A stretch of 12,970 bases of DNA from an uncultured Gammaproteobacteria bacterium (GCA_903866355.1 CAIPNE010000333.1:1-12970), one strand, 5' to 3'. Numbered from the stretch's first letter, positions 1 through 7,134 are shown. The notes: a model not told the origin generated them from the sequence alone. Numbers and translations are program-made.

Positions 1-17
1 CGAAAGCGGGTTTTTTT
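1..17 (-). terminator. Partial Rho-independent terminator, cut by window edge
   Basis: The first 17 bases read CGAAAGCGGG followed by seven T on the plus strand. This is the loop and 3' arm of a classic CCCGC-CGAAA-GCGGG-T7 hairpin whose other arm lies outside the window. Read on the minus strand it is an A-run followed by CCCGCTTTCG, the first half of the same hairpin, placed 18 bases past the rpmG stop. It is therefore likely to end the rpmB-rpmG transcript, perhaps as a bidirectional terminator. The missing arm is inferred, not seen. Confidence 0.5.
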
Positions 18-34
18 GTCTGTACAGCGCGACC

Positions 35-190
35 TTATTTAATTTTAGCTTCGTTGTACAAAACGTGCTTACGCACCACGGGATCGTACTTCTCGCGCTT
101 CAATTTTTCGGGATTGTTACGCTTGTTCTTCGTGGTGGTGTAGAAGTGACCAGTTCCGGCACTCGACACGAGCTTAATTTTTTCTTGCAT
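35..190 (-). CDS. rpmG: 50S ribosomal protein L33
   Basis: A 51-residue small basic protein of the large ribosomal subunit. The core KLVSSAGTGHFYTTTKNKR and the C-terminal DPVVRKHVLYNEAKIK match bacterial L33 almost residue for residue. It contains no cysteine, so it is the zinc-independent (C-minus) form. The length equals that of pseudomonad L33 and is four residues shorter at the N-terminus than E. coli L33. The ATG at 190 is preceded by AGGTGA at a good distance, and this ribosome-binding site overlaps the rpmB stop, eight bases away. It is co-transcribed with rpmB; a likely terminator follows at the window edge. Confidence 0.97.
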   Translation of the reverse strand: MQEKIKLVSSAGTGHFYTTTKNKRNNPEKLKREKYDPVVRKHVLYNEAKIK

Positions 191-193
191 GGA

Positions 194-199
194 TCACCT
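194..199 (-). promoter_or_regulatory. Ribosome-binding site of rpmG
   Basis: AGGTGA on the minus strand, four bases before the rpmG ATG. It starts inside the TGA stop of rpmB. The overlap suggests translational coupling of L28 and L33, which are needed in equal amounts, and it fixes the rpmG start. Confidence 0.6.
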
Positions 200-435
200 C
201 ACACTTGGATGCCGCGGGCGCGGATTTCTTTGAGAACCACGTCGATTCCACGCTTGTCGATAATCCGCAGCCCGTGGCTGCTGATGCGTAGGGTGACGAA
301 GCGCTGTTCGGTTTCGACCCAAATCCGCCGCGAATGAAGATTCGGCAGAAAGCGTCGACGCGTCTTGTTGTTCGCGTGGGAAACGTTGTTGCCGGAAAGG
401 GGACCTTTACCGGTGACCTGACAAACTCGGGACAT
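199..435 (-). CDS. rpmB: 50S ribosomal protein L28
   Basis: A 78-residue ribosomal protein of the large subunit, the usual length for gammaproteobacterial L28. Recognisable blocks are MSRVCQVTGKGPLSGNNVSHANNKTRRRF at the N-terminus (given here only to name the family), RRIWVETEQRFVTLRIS in the middle and LRIIDKRGIDVVL near the end. It is the first gene of the rpmB-rpmG pair and is followed after eight bases by rpmG. The ATG at 435 has only a weak upstream Shine-Dalgarno sequence (ACGAG), but homologues start at the same residue. A promoter with a GC-rich discriminator lies upstream, between this gene and radC. Confidence 0.97.
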   Translation of the reverse strand: MSRVCQVTGKGPLSGNNVSHANNKTRRRFLPNLHSRRIWVETEQRFVTLRISSHGLRIIDKRGIDVVLKEIRARGIQV

Positions 436-474
436 GACACTCGTGCCTATAGTTATTGACGAAGCGGGCGCCGG

Positions 475-503
475 AGTCTAGCTGTTTTAAGCGAGTCCGC
501 CAA
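475..503 (-). promoter_or_regulatory. Candidate sigma70 promoter of rpmB-rpmG
   Basis: On the minus strand, TTGGCG (498-503) is followed after exactly 17 bases by TAGACT (475-480), each matching four of six consensus positions. Just upstream is an A-rich stretch (AAGGAAAAATCG) like an UP element. Directly after the -10 box comes CCGGCGCCCG, a GC-rich discriminator of the kind known from ribosomal promoters under ppGpp control. It lies in the 80-base gap between the radC stop and the rpmB start, giving a leader of about 30 bases. Predicted by eye only. Confidence 0.5.
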
Positions 504-515
504 GTCGATTTTTCC

Positions 516-1190
516 TTAAAGCCATCCACGGTCCGCAAAGGAGACCGCGCAACCGTCTGCCGCCACGATGTGATCAAGCACCCGAACATCCACCAGCGCT
601 AGCGCTTCGCGCAAACGACGAGTGAGCGCTTGGTCTGCGGCGCTAGGCTCGGCCACCCCAGAGGGGTGATTGTGGGCCAGGATCACGGCGGCGGCGTTCA
701 GTTCCAATACCCTTTTCACCACTTCACGAGGATGCACCGTGGTGGCGTCGAGGGTGCCAAAGAATAGCACTTCGAAAGCAATTAGCTGGTGTCGAGTGTC
801 GAGGAACAGGCAAGCAAAGACTTCGCGCCGCAGCGACTTGAACTGCGCCACCAGAAAATCCTTGGCGCCATCTGGTCCGCTGATGGCAGGTCGACGGTCT
901 AGGTTGGTGCGAAAATATCGCCGGGTTAGCTCCAGCGCGGCCTGGAGTTCCGCATAACGAGCAAGACCCAGCCCCGGCAGGGTTAGGAAATCGACTAACG
1001 GCAGGTCGACCAATTGCCGCAGCCCTCCGGTGCGGGCCAGCAACTCGCGCGCCAAGGCGAGCGCGTCACGCCCGCCTGTCCCGGTGCGCAGGAATATTGC
1101 CAAGAGCTCGGCATCGGTCAGCGGTAGCGGGCCATGGGCCAGCAGACGTTCGCGGGGCCGCTCGGCGGCCGGGAACTGTTTGAGAGTCAT
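516..1190 (-). CDS. radC: RadC family protein (JAMM/MPN+ domain)
   Basis: A 224-residue RadC/UPF0758 protein. The N-terminal half (about residues 1-95) carries the MTLKQFPAAERPRERLL opening typical of the family and a helix-hairpin-helix-like segment near LTLPGLGLARYAEL. The C-terminal half is the JAMM metalloprotease-like domain, with H173-N-H175-P-S-G and D186 forming the H-x-H-x10-D zinc motif. The length is normal. The old link to DNA repair is unproven and the biochemical role is unknown. The start ATG at 1190 has AAGGA upstream. It lies between rpmB and coaBC as in E. coli and Pseudomonas, and is divergent from coaBC. Confidence 0.94.
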   Translation of the reverse strand: MTLKQFPAAERPRERLLAHGPLPLTDAELLAIFLRTGTGGRDALALARELLARTGGLRQLVDLPLVDFLTLPGLGLARYAELQAALELTRRYFRTNLDRRPAISGPDGAKDFLVAQFKSLRREVFACLFLDTRHQLIAFEVLFFGTLDATTVHPREVVKRVLELNAAAVILAHNHPSGVAEPSAADQALTRRLREALALVDVRVLDHIVAADGCAVSFADRGWL

Positions 1191-1213
1191 CTAAACATCC
1201 TTGTTTGAGTGAC

Positions 1214-1226
1214 GGAGCAAGGCTCC
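1214..1226. other. Small inverted repeat between radC and coaBC
   Basis: GGAGC-AAG-GCTCC is a perfect 5-bp stem with a 3-base loop. It lies in the divergent 103-base gap, 24 bases upstream of the radC start, so it would be in the radC leader or near its promoter. It has no U-tract and is too short to call a terminator or operator. The rest of the gap shows only the weak coaBC -10 box. Confidence 0.25.
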
Positions 1227-1260
1227 AGATGCGGCGCGCACTGCAACGCGTTCCTTGCGT

Positions 1261-1266
1261 TACAAT
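1261..1266 (+). promoter_or_regulatory. Possible -10 box for the coaBC operon
   Basis: TACAAT matches five of six positions of the sigma70 -10 consensus. No convincing -35 box or extended -10 is visible at the right distance, so this is weak. If used, transcription would begin near 1272. That would leave the in-frame ATG at 1255 outside the message and support the ATG at 1294 as the coaBC start. Confidence 0.3.
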
Positions 1267-1293
1267 TCGGGCGCGCCACCCAATCCAAAGCAT

Positions 1294-2499
1294 ATGAGTT
1301 CGCTCGCGCACAAACAAATCTGTGTGATTGTCACCGGCGGCATTGCCGCCTACAAGACGCCCGATATCGTGCGACAACTGCGCGCGGCCGGCGCGCGGGT
1401 GCAGGTTGTCATGACGCCGGCGGCCCAAGAATTTATTCGGCCGCTCGCTTTCCAGGCCATTTCTGGCGAGCCGGTTCACACCGACCTGCTCGATAGCACC
1501 GCAGAGGCCGCGATGGGTCACATCGAGCTAGCACGGTGGGCGCATTTAATTTTGGTGGCACCGGCGAGTGCCGACTTTCTCGCCCGCCTCGCACATGGGC
1601 TCGCCAATGATCTTGCGAGCACGCTGTGTCTCGCCACGGCAGCGCCGATCCTCGTGGCGCCCGCGATGAATCGTCTGATGTGGTCCAACCCGGCAACCGT
1701 CGCTAACGCCGCACTGCTCGCGGCCCGCGGCGTGGTTTTCTGCGGCCCCATGTCCGGTGCGCAGGCTTGCGGAGAGATTGGCCCCGGGCGCATGGCCGAA
1801 CCCAGCGACATTGTGGCCGCTGCTGCCGCGCACTTTGCGAGCACTGGTGCGCTCACGGGCCTGACCGTACTGATTACCGCCGGACCCACTCGCGAACCCC
1901 TCGATCCCGTGCGTTTCTTGACCAATCGGAGTTCCGGCAAAATGGGCTTTGCACTGGCTGCTGCCGCGCGTGCTGCCGGCGCCCAGGTGCTGTTGGTCGC
2001 CGGTCCAACCGCTGTTGCGCCACCGCCGGGCTGCGAGGTGGTGTGTGTTGAACGTGCTCAAGAGATGTTTGAAGCGGTGATGGCGCGCGTACCAGCGTGC
2101 GACATTTTCATCGGCAGTGCGGCGGTGGCTGACTACACCACCGCGCCCGCGACCCAAAAAATCAAGAAAAGCCCGGGGGCGCTGACCCTGACGCTGGTGG
2201 CCACTAAAGATATCCTTGCCCACGTGGCGGCGTGCCCAGATGCCCCGTTTACGGTGGGTTTTGCCGCCGAAACCGAACGCCTCGAGTACCACGCCCGCGC
2301 CAAGCTCGAGTCCAAATCGCTCGATCTCATCGCTGCTAATCTTGTCGGCGTGCCGGGCATTGGTTTCGACAGCGATGAGAATCAACTCTCGGTGTTCTGG
2401 CGTGGGGGAGAAATCCAACTGGCGAAGGCCTCCAAACACACGCTGGCTCAAGCCCTCATCGCGCTGATCGCCGAACGTTACCGTGCTAAGCGCAGCTAG
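1294..2499 (+). CDS. coaBC: Bifunctional phosphopantothenoylcysteine decarboxylase / phosphopantothenate-cysteine ligase
   Basis: A 401-residue enzyme that makes 4'-phosphopantetheine from 4'-phosphopantothenate and cysteine in coenzyme A synthesis. Residues 1-185 are the FMN-dependent CoaC decarboxylase, with TGGIAAYKTP, active-site His76 in MGHIELARW, PAMN at 123-126 and Cys159 in QACGEIGPGRM. Residues 190-401 are the CTP-dependent CoaB ligase, with ITAGPTREPLDPVR, Asn211 in TNRSSGKMGFA and the lysines of KIKK (289-292). Length and motifs match E. coli. An in-frame ATG lies 39 bases upstream, but homologues begin at MSSLAHK, so I place the start at 1294; no strong Shine-Dalgarno sequence is present. 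First gene of the plus-strand run; its end overlaps algC by 17 bases. The dut gene usually found next is absent. Confidence 0.96.
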   Translation: MSSLAHKQICVIVTGGIAAYKTPDIVRQLRAAGARVQVVMTPAAQEFIRPLAFQAISGEPVHTDLLDSTAEAAMGHIELARWAHLILVAPASADFLARLAHGLANDLASTLCLATAAPILVAPAMNRLMWSNPATVANAALLAARGVVFCGPMSGAQACGEIGPGRMAEPSDIVAAAAAHFASTGALTGLTVLITAGPTREPLDPVRFLTNRSSGKMGFALAAAARAAGAQVLLVAGPTAVAPPPGCEVVCVERAQEMFEAVMARVPACDIFIGSAAVADYTTAPATQKIKKSPGALTLTLVATKDILAHVAACPDAPFTVGFAAETERLEYHARAKLESKSLDLIAANLVGVPGIGFDSDENQLSVFWRGGEIQLAKASKHTLAQALIALIAERYRAKRS

Positions 2500-4954
2500 C
2501 CTTTCCCAGTCTTTGCGCCGGCTGCAGGGCCGCCGGTTGTGGGGCGCGGTGCTGCTGGTGGCGGCGGTGGTGGTCGGTGTGGGCGTGGTGCTGAGTAATC
2601 GCTACGCTGACCATCAGCTTGCTGAGGCGGACGCCGCGCTGCTCATTTCTAGCCAGCGCGCGAACCAATTTGGCGTTGCGCTTGCCGGTGCGTTGCTCCC
2701 CACGCAGGAAATCCTTGAGCGCTACGCCCAAGACCCCCGGGTGGTGACGGCCCTCGGTGGGGCTGATGACGCCGCCCGCGTAACGCTTGGCGACGCGCTT
2801 GCGGCGGGCGTGCCGGGCGCTCTGCGTCTGCGTCTGATTCCGGTCGGCACGGTTGAACCGGACACCAGCGTTCATCCACCACTTACCTACGCGGCAATCG
2901 ACCTGCTGCGGCGAGCGGGCGCCCAAGAAACCCCCGTCTACGCCGAGATCCAACTTGGCGGCACCGCGGACGAGCACATCGCCATCGTGCGACGCGTGCC
3001 ACCCAGCGGTACGCCCATTGGTTTTCTCCACCTTGCGCTATCCCCAGCCGGGCTACGCGAACGCTTCCTGGCGCTGGCGGCTAAGGATTTGCCGCTGGAA
3101 CTGCGGCAGGTGGGCGCGGGAGCGCCGCCACTGGTCATCGCCCGCAATGCCGTGGCTAGCCGGCCTGACGGTGTGGATATCTTGAGTGCAGCGGTTCCGG
3201 GCGCCCGCTGGCGGATTTTTCAGCGCGCCAAAGCCACGAGCGCTAGCCTGGAAAGCTCGCCGCGTTCGGCTAATTTAGTGCTCCTCCTCGGTGGGTTGGT
3301 GCTGGCCGGGGCGCTCGCCGCGCGCTGGTGGCGCCGTCGCCACGCGTCTGTGCCCAACGAGGCAAGCACGGTGTATGCCGGCGCGCTGCGCGCCATCCTC
3401 GCCGGGGAATACCCTGAGCTCGAAGGGCTTTTATCAAAAAGCGCGCAACTGCCGGCGGTGCCCGTGGGACTCGTGTTCGACTCGGTCGCGCCCGCCGCGG
3501 CGCCCAATCTGCAGGCTATCGATAGCGATTTGGATGAGAGTTTATTCCCGCCAGCCGTGACCCCACCCGAGCCATCTGCCATCGCGCCGGTCATTTTTCG
3601 TGGTTATGACATTCGTGGGGTGGCCGGGGTAACGCTCACCTCCCACGCGGTTGAGCAGATTGGCCGCGCGATTGGGTCTGAGGCGATTGCGCGGGGGCAG
3701 CAAACCGTGGCGGTGGCGCGCGATGGCCGGCGCTCGAGCCCAGAACTACACCAAGCGCTGGTGGCGGGTTTGCGTGCTGCTGGGCGCGACGTGGTGGACA
3801 TCGGTATCACACCCACCCCGGTGTTGTATTTTGCCACGCATTATTTGGATACCCGCACCGGGGTGATGCTGACCGGCAGCCACAATGGGCCGGAGTACAA
3901 CGGCCTGAAAATCGTGCTCAATGGCGAGACCCTGATGGGCGACGCGGTGCAGGCCATTCGACAACGCATCGAGGCACAAGCGTTCACCACGGGTGCCGGT
4001 ACCTACCAGCACCTCGATATCCTCAGCGATTACATCCGCCGGATCAGCGATGACATCCCGGTAGCCTTAAGTAACGCCCTGAAAGTGGTCGTGGACTGTG
4101 GCAATGCCGTGGCAGGACTGGTGGTGCCGGATGTGCTGCGCGCGCTGGGCCATGACGTCATCGAGCTGCATTGTGAGCTTGATGGCGAGTTCCCGAACCA
4201 TCAGCCAGATCCTAGCCAACCGGAAAATCTTGAGGATCTGATCCTCGCTGTCAAACATGAGCGGGCCGATTTAGGCCTCGCTTTTGATGGTGACGGCGAC
4301 CGGTTGGGGGTGGTCGACCGCCAGGGTAAAATCCTGTGGGCTGACCGACAGCTCATGCTGTTCGCGCGCGACCTACTATCACGCCAACCTGGTGCAGCGG
4401 TGGTTTACGACGTCAAATGCTCACGCAAGCTGGGCGAGGTCATTCGAGCTGCTGGTGGCCAGCCCATCATGTGGAAAAGCGGCCATTCGCAGATCAAAGC
4501 CCAGATGCAGGAAACCGGCGCGCTTTTAGGCGGCGAAATGACGGGCCACATGTTTTTTGCCGAACGTTGGTATGGCTTTGACGACGCCATCTACGCGGCC
4601 GCGCGGCTGCTGGAAATTTTGACCAACACGGGCCGTCGGCCTGAGCAAGTTTTCGCCGAGTTACCTGACCTCCACGGGACCCCCGAACTGCACCTCGACA
4701 TGCCGGAATCCCACCACGCAGAATTTATGGCACGCGTGTTGGCGAGCGCCAATTTTGCGCCGGGGGAAATCACCCTCATCGATGGTTTACGGGTGGATTA
4801 CGCCGACCGCTGGGGGCTTATTCGACCCTCCAACACCACACCGTGTTTGGTGCTGCGTTTTGAGGGCGATGACCACGCCGCGCTGTTGGCGATTCAAGCG
4901 CAGTTCCGTGAGCTCCTCACCACGCTGGATCCAACCCTGACTTTACCGTTCTGA
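2483..4954 (+). CDS. algC: Phosphomannomutase/phosphoglucomutase with membrane-anchored N-terminal domain
   Basis: An 823-residue protein. Residues from about 370 to the end are an alpha-D-phosphohexomutase of the AlgC type, interconverting hexose 1- and 6-phosphates for LPS and exopolysaccharide precursors. Visible motifs: GYDIRG at 374-379, catalytic Ser466 in TGSHN, metal-binding DGDGD at 602-606, sugar-binding E685/T687 in GEMTGH and phosphate-binding RPSNTT at 781-786. The first 285 residues are different: TM1 at about 20-37, a presumed periplasmic domain at about 40-260, TM2 at about 264-281, then basic RWWRRRH and an acidic/proline linker at 286-368. To my knowledge long forms like this occur in pseudomonads. 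The GTG start overlaps coaBC by 17 bases with a poor Shine-Dalgarno; a TTG ten codons on is an alternative. argB follows after 16 bases. Confidence 0.93.
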   Translation: MLSAASLSQSLRRLQGRRLWGAVLLVAAVVVGVGVVLSNRYADHQLAEADAALLISSQRANQFGVALAGALLPTQEILERYAQDPRVVTALGGADDAARVTLGDALAAGVPGALRLRLIPVGTVEPDTSVHPPLTYAAIDLLRRAGAQETPVYAEIQLGGTADEHIAIVRRVPPSGTPIGFLHLALSPAGLRERFLALAAKDLPLELRQVGAGAPPLVIARNAVASRPDGVDILSAAVPGARWRIFQRAKATSASLESSPRSANLVLLLGGLVLAGALAARWWRRRHASVPNEASTVYAGALRAILAGEYPELEGLLSKSAQLPAVPVGLVFDSVAPAAAPNLQAIDSDLDESLFPPAVTPPEPSAIAPVIFRGYDIRGVAGVTLTSHAVEQIGRAIGSEAIARGQQTVAVARDGRRSSPELHQALVAGLRAAGRDVVDIGITPTPVLYFATHYLDTRTGVMLTGSHNGPEYNGLKIVLNGETLMGDAVQAIRQRIEAQAFTTGAGTYQHLDILSDYIRRISDDIPVALSNALKVVVDCGNAVAGLVVPDVLRALGHDVIELHCELDGEFPNHQPDPSQPENLEDLILAVKHERADLGLAFDGDGDRLGVVDRQGKILWADRQLMLFARDLLSRQPGAAVVYDVKCSRKLGEVIRAAGGQPIMWKSGHSQIKAQMQETGALLGGEMTGHMFFAERWYGFDDAIYAAARLLEILTNTGRRPEQVFAELPDLHGTPELHLDMPESHHAEFMARVLASANFAPGEITLIDGLRVDYADRWGLIRPSNTTPCLVLRFEGDDHAALLAIQAQFRELLTTLDPTLTLPF

Positions 4955-4970
4955 GTTCTAAAAAACGCTT

Positions 4971-5882
4971 ATGCAGCCTATTGCCTCTCCACTAGCGCCC
5001 GATCCGGCGCTGATTGCCGCTCAGGTTCTCACCCAAGCATTGCCCTATATCCAGCGTTATCAGGGCAAGTGCATGGTGATTAAGTACGGCGGCAACGCGA
5101 TGGTGGACGAGGCGCTAAAAAGTGCCTTCGCGCGCGACTTGGTGTTGATGAAACTGGTCGGCATTCATCCCATTATCGTGCACGGCGGGGGTCCCCAAAT
5201 CGACTCGCTACTGCAGCGTTTGGGTAAGGAAAGCCGCTTCATCGAGGGTATGCGGGTGACCGATGCCGAAACCATGGAAGCGGTGGAAATGGTGTTGGGC
5301 GGGGTGGTAAATAAGCAAATCGTCACGCTGATCAACTCCCACGGTGGGCGCGCGATCGGACTCACCGGCAAGGACGGTCCACTCATCCATGCGCGTAAAT
5401 TGGTGTTGAAACAGCGTGGCCTAGCGGGGAGCGATAGCGCGTCAGTAGACCTTGGCCAGGTTGGCGAGGTCAGCGGGATCAATCGACCGGTGCTCGATTA
5501 CCTTACTCGCGGCGATTTTATTCCCGTCATTGCCCCGATTGGGGTGGGTCCTGATGGCGCTTCCTACAACATCAACGCGGATCTAGTGGCCGGCAAAATT
5601 GCCGAAGTCATGCAGGCCGAAAAACTCATCGTGCTGACCAATATCCGCGGTTTGCTGAACAAGCAGGGCGACTTGTTGAGCGGTTTGGGGGCCAGCGAAG
5701 TCGCCGCACTAATGGCCGACGGCACGATCAGTGGCGGCATGTTGCCTAAAATGGATGCCGTGCTGGATGCCGTGCAGGCTGGCGTACCGCGCGCCCATAT
5801 TATCGATGGGCGGATTGAGCACGCGGTGCTGTTGGAACTGTTTACGGATAGCGGTATTGGTACGCTGATCGAACGCGGGTGA
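4971..5882 (+). CDS. argB: Acetylglutamate kinase, probably arginine-sensitive
   Basis: A 303-residue N-acetyl-L-glutamate 5-kinase, the second step of arginine synthesis. Key sites: Lys38 in IKYGGNAM, the glycine-rich HGGGPQID at 71-78, Arg95, YNINAD at 199-204, and Lys260 in GGMLPKMD. An N-terminal helix (VLTQALPYIQRYQGK, about 19-33) precedes the kinase fold, and the C-terminal segment has EHAVLLELFTDSGIGT. Both are marks of hexameric, arginine-inhibited NAGKs such as the Pseudomonas enzyme, so feedback inhibition by arginine is likely. The ATG at 4971 is only 16 bases past algC and has an A-rich, weak ribosome-binding region. It ends in a GTGA overlap with slmA. Confidence 0.96.
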   Translation: MQPIASPLAPDPALIAAQVLTQALPYIQRYQGKCMVIKYGGNAMVDEALKSAFARDLVLMKLVGIHPIIVHGGGPQIDSLLQRLGKESRFIEGMRVTDAETMEAVEMVLGGVVNKQIVTLINSHGGRAIGLTGKDGPLIHARKLVLKQRGLAGSDSASVDLGQVGEVSGINRPVLDYLTRGDFIPVIAPIGVGPDGASYNINADLVAGKIAEVMQAEKLIVLTNIRGLLNKQGDLLSGLGASEVAALMADGTISGGMLPKMDAVLDAVQAGVPRAHIIDGRIEHAVLLELFTDSGIGTLIERG

Positions 5883-6502
5883 AAACGGGTCGCCGCCAGG
5901 AGATTCTCGAAGTGCTGGCTCGCGAGCTAGAGTTGCGGCCGGGTTCGCGTATTACGACGGCCAACCTCGCCGCGGCCGTCGGGGTGTCGGAGGCGGCGCT
6001 GTATCGCCATTTCCCTAGCAAGGCAAAGATGTTCGACGCCTTGATCGACTTCGCCGAAGACGCCGTTTTTGGGCTAGTAAACCGCATTCTCGAAGAAGAC
6101 CACGAGTGCCTAGCACGCTGCGCGCGTATTGCCAGCATGGTGTTGCTGTTTGCCGAGCGCAACGCAGGCATTACGCGGGTGTTGATGGGCGATATTCTGG
6201 TTGGCGAAAATGAGCGTCTGCGCGCCCGGGTGGCGCAGTTCTTTGACCGACTGGAGACCCAGTTCAGGCAAATTTTGCGCGAGGGTGTGCTAACCCACGA
6301 CCTCCAGCCTGACCGCGCCGAGATCAATAGCGCGGCGAATTTGCTGTTGGTCACGCTCAGCGGGCGGCTTGGGCAGTTTGTGCGTAGCGGCTATCGAGTC
6401 TCGCCCTATGCCGGTTGGGACGGGCAATGGCCCGTGTTGGCGCGGGGTATTTTTAGCGTCCATCCCGGGCGGGAAGGTGCTGGCCCACAAGCGGTTATTT
6501 AG
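5879..6502 (+). CDS. slmA: Nucleoid occlusion factor SlmA (TetR family)
   Basis: A 207-residue TetR-fold DNA-binding protein. In E. coli SlmA binds specific chromosomal sites and stops FtsZ polymerising over the nucleoid. The helix-turn-helix is at about residues 25-47, with ITTANLAAAVGVSEAALYRH followed by FPSK, nearly identical to known SlmA proteins; ERNAGITRVLMG at 93-104 and the RFVRS-like QFVRSGYR also fit. The GTG start overlaps the argB stop (GTGA); a stop codon a few codons upstream leaves no other start. The N-terminal tail before the first helix is shorter than in E. coli, and the C-terminus runs about 14 residues past the usual WPLIA-type end. The last eight bases overlap the convergent gene. 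It also neighbours pyrE in E. coli. Confidence 0.93.
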   Translation: MKTGRRQEILEVLARELELRPGSRITTANLAAAVGVSEAALYRHFPSKAKMFDALIDFAEDAVFGLVNRILEEDHECLARCARIASMVLLFAERNAGITRVLMGDILVGENERLRARVAQFFDRLETQFRQILREGVLTHDLQPDRAEINSAANLLLVTLSGRLGQFVRSGYRVSPYAGWDGQWPVLARGIFSVHPGREGAGPQAVI

Positions 6503-7121
6503 TCGCGTGGAGTTCGCGGAAACGCACTAACGCACTGGCAAACTTAGCCTTGATGGTCTCTTTTTCTGCCTGTTTTGTGGCAATGAACCCTTGCTCGTTC
6601 ACAATCGCACGCCGCTGTTTGGCGATATTCTGTGCGAGGTGCTCGGGTACTGGGTGCGCGCTGCGTTCAAGGTCGGCGGCCTGACGAATCAGGTCGTCTA
6701 GGGTCTTGTTTAGCTTGACCACTTGGCTGGTGCTGACCTTGACTTGGGCGTCGATGTTGGAGAGTTGCCCGGCGAGCGCGAGCGCGATGTCTTCTTCGGT
6801 GGCAAAAGTATCGAGGAGAACTTTGTCCGCGGCCAGCTGACGTTTGGCGGTGCTGGCGATGGCCTGATCGCTTTCCGCCTTCGCTTTCTGCGCGATGCGA
6901 TCGGCCGCGACTTCATCGGGCGTTTTGGCCTGTGTTTGCGTGCGTCGAGTGATGCCATCGGCGCTTTTTTCGTCATGCGCAGCTTGCGCATATTCAGCCG
7001 GCACGGTATTCCCGCACTCGCGAACACCGTCGGAGTTGGTCCAACACTTAATGCCCGCCCACGCCGCCGGGGTCACGGCGAGGATCATGCTGAAGCAACA
7101 GCCCTGCAGAATTTTGCTCAT
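6495..7121 (-). CDS. Secreted DUF4124-like protein with C-terminal coiled coil
   Basis: A 208-residue protein I cannot name. Residues 1-22 are a Sec signal peptide ending AWA, so it is probably periplasmic. Residues 24-45 (KCWTNSDGVRECGNTVP) resemble the start of DUF4124 domains, normally YKW-D-DG-Y-D-PP; two cysteines (26 and 36) flank the DG turn and could form a disulphide. Residues about 65-200 are rich in Ala, Lys, Glu and Gln and look alpha-helical, probably coiled coil. The ATG at 7121 has GGTGAG seven bases upstream; an ATG twelve codons earlier would spoil the signal peptide. It lies 95 bases downstream of pyrE on the same strand, so it may share that transcript. Function unknown; a cell-envelope role is only a guess. 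Confidence 0.8.
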   Translation of the reverse strand: MSKILQGCCFSMILAVTPAAWAGIKCWTNSDGVRECGNTVPAEYAQAAHDEKSADGITRRTQTQAKTPDEVAADRIAQKAKAESDQAIASTAKRQLAADKVLLDTFATEEDIALALAGQLSNIDAQVKVSTSQVVKLNKTLDDLIRQAADLERSAHPVPEHLAQNIAKQRRAIVNEQGFIATKQAEKETIKAKFASALVRFRELHATK

Positions 7122-7128
7122 TTTGGTT

Positions 7129-7134
7129 CTCACC
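7129..7134 (-). promoter_or_regulatory. Ribosome-binding site of the DUF4124-like gene
   Basis: GGTGAG, seven bases before the ATG at 7121 on the minus strand, decides the start of the secreted protein against the in-frame ATG at 7157. The remainder of the 95-base gap to pyrE shows no clear terminator or promoter. Confidence 0.55.

Noticed and set aside
1255..1293. Upstream ATG for coaBC adding 13 residues
   Set aside because: The extension has no counterpart in homologues, and it lies upstream of where the candidate -10 box would start transcription.
1546..2451. Long open frame on the minus strand opposite coaBC (301 codons)
   Set aside because: It is a GC-rich shadow of coaBC, with a sequence rich in Arg/His/Gly, no recognisable family and no ribosome-binding site.
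2486..3031. Minus-strand open frame opposite the AlgC N-terminal half (181 codons)
   Set aside because: No family resemblance and no start signals; the plus-strand frame continues unbroken into the mutase domain and has clear membrane segments.
7092..7101. Lipobox-like LQGC at residues 5-8 of the secreted protein
   Set aside because: The cysteine comes before any hydrophobic core, and a normal signal peptidase I site (AWA) follows at residues 20-22.
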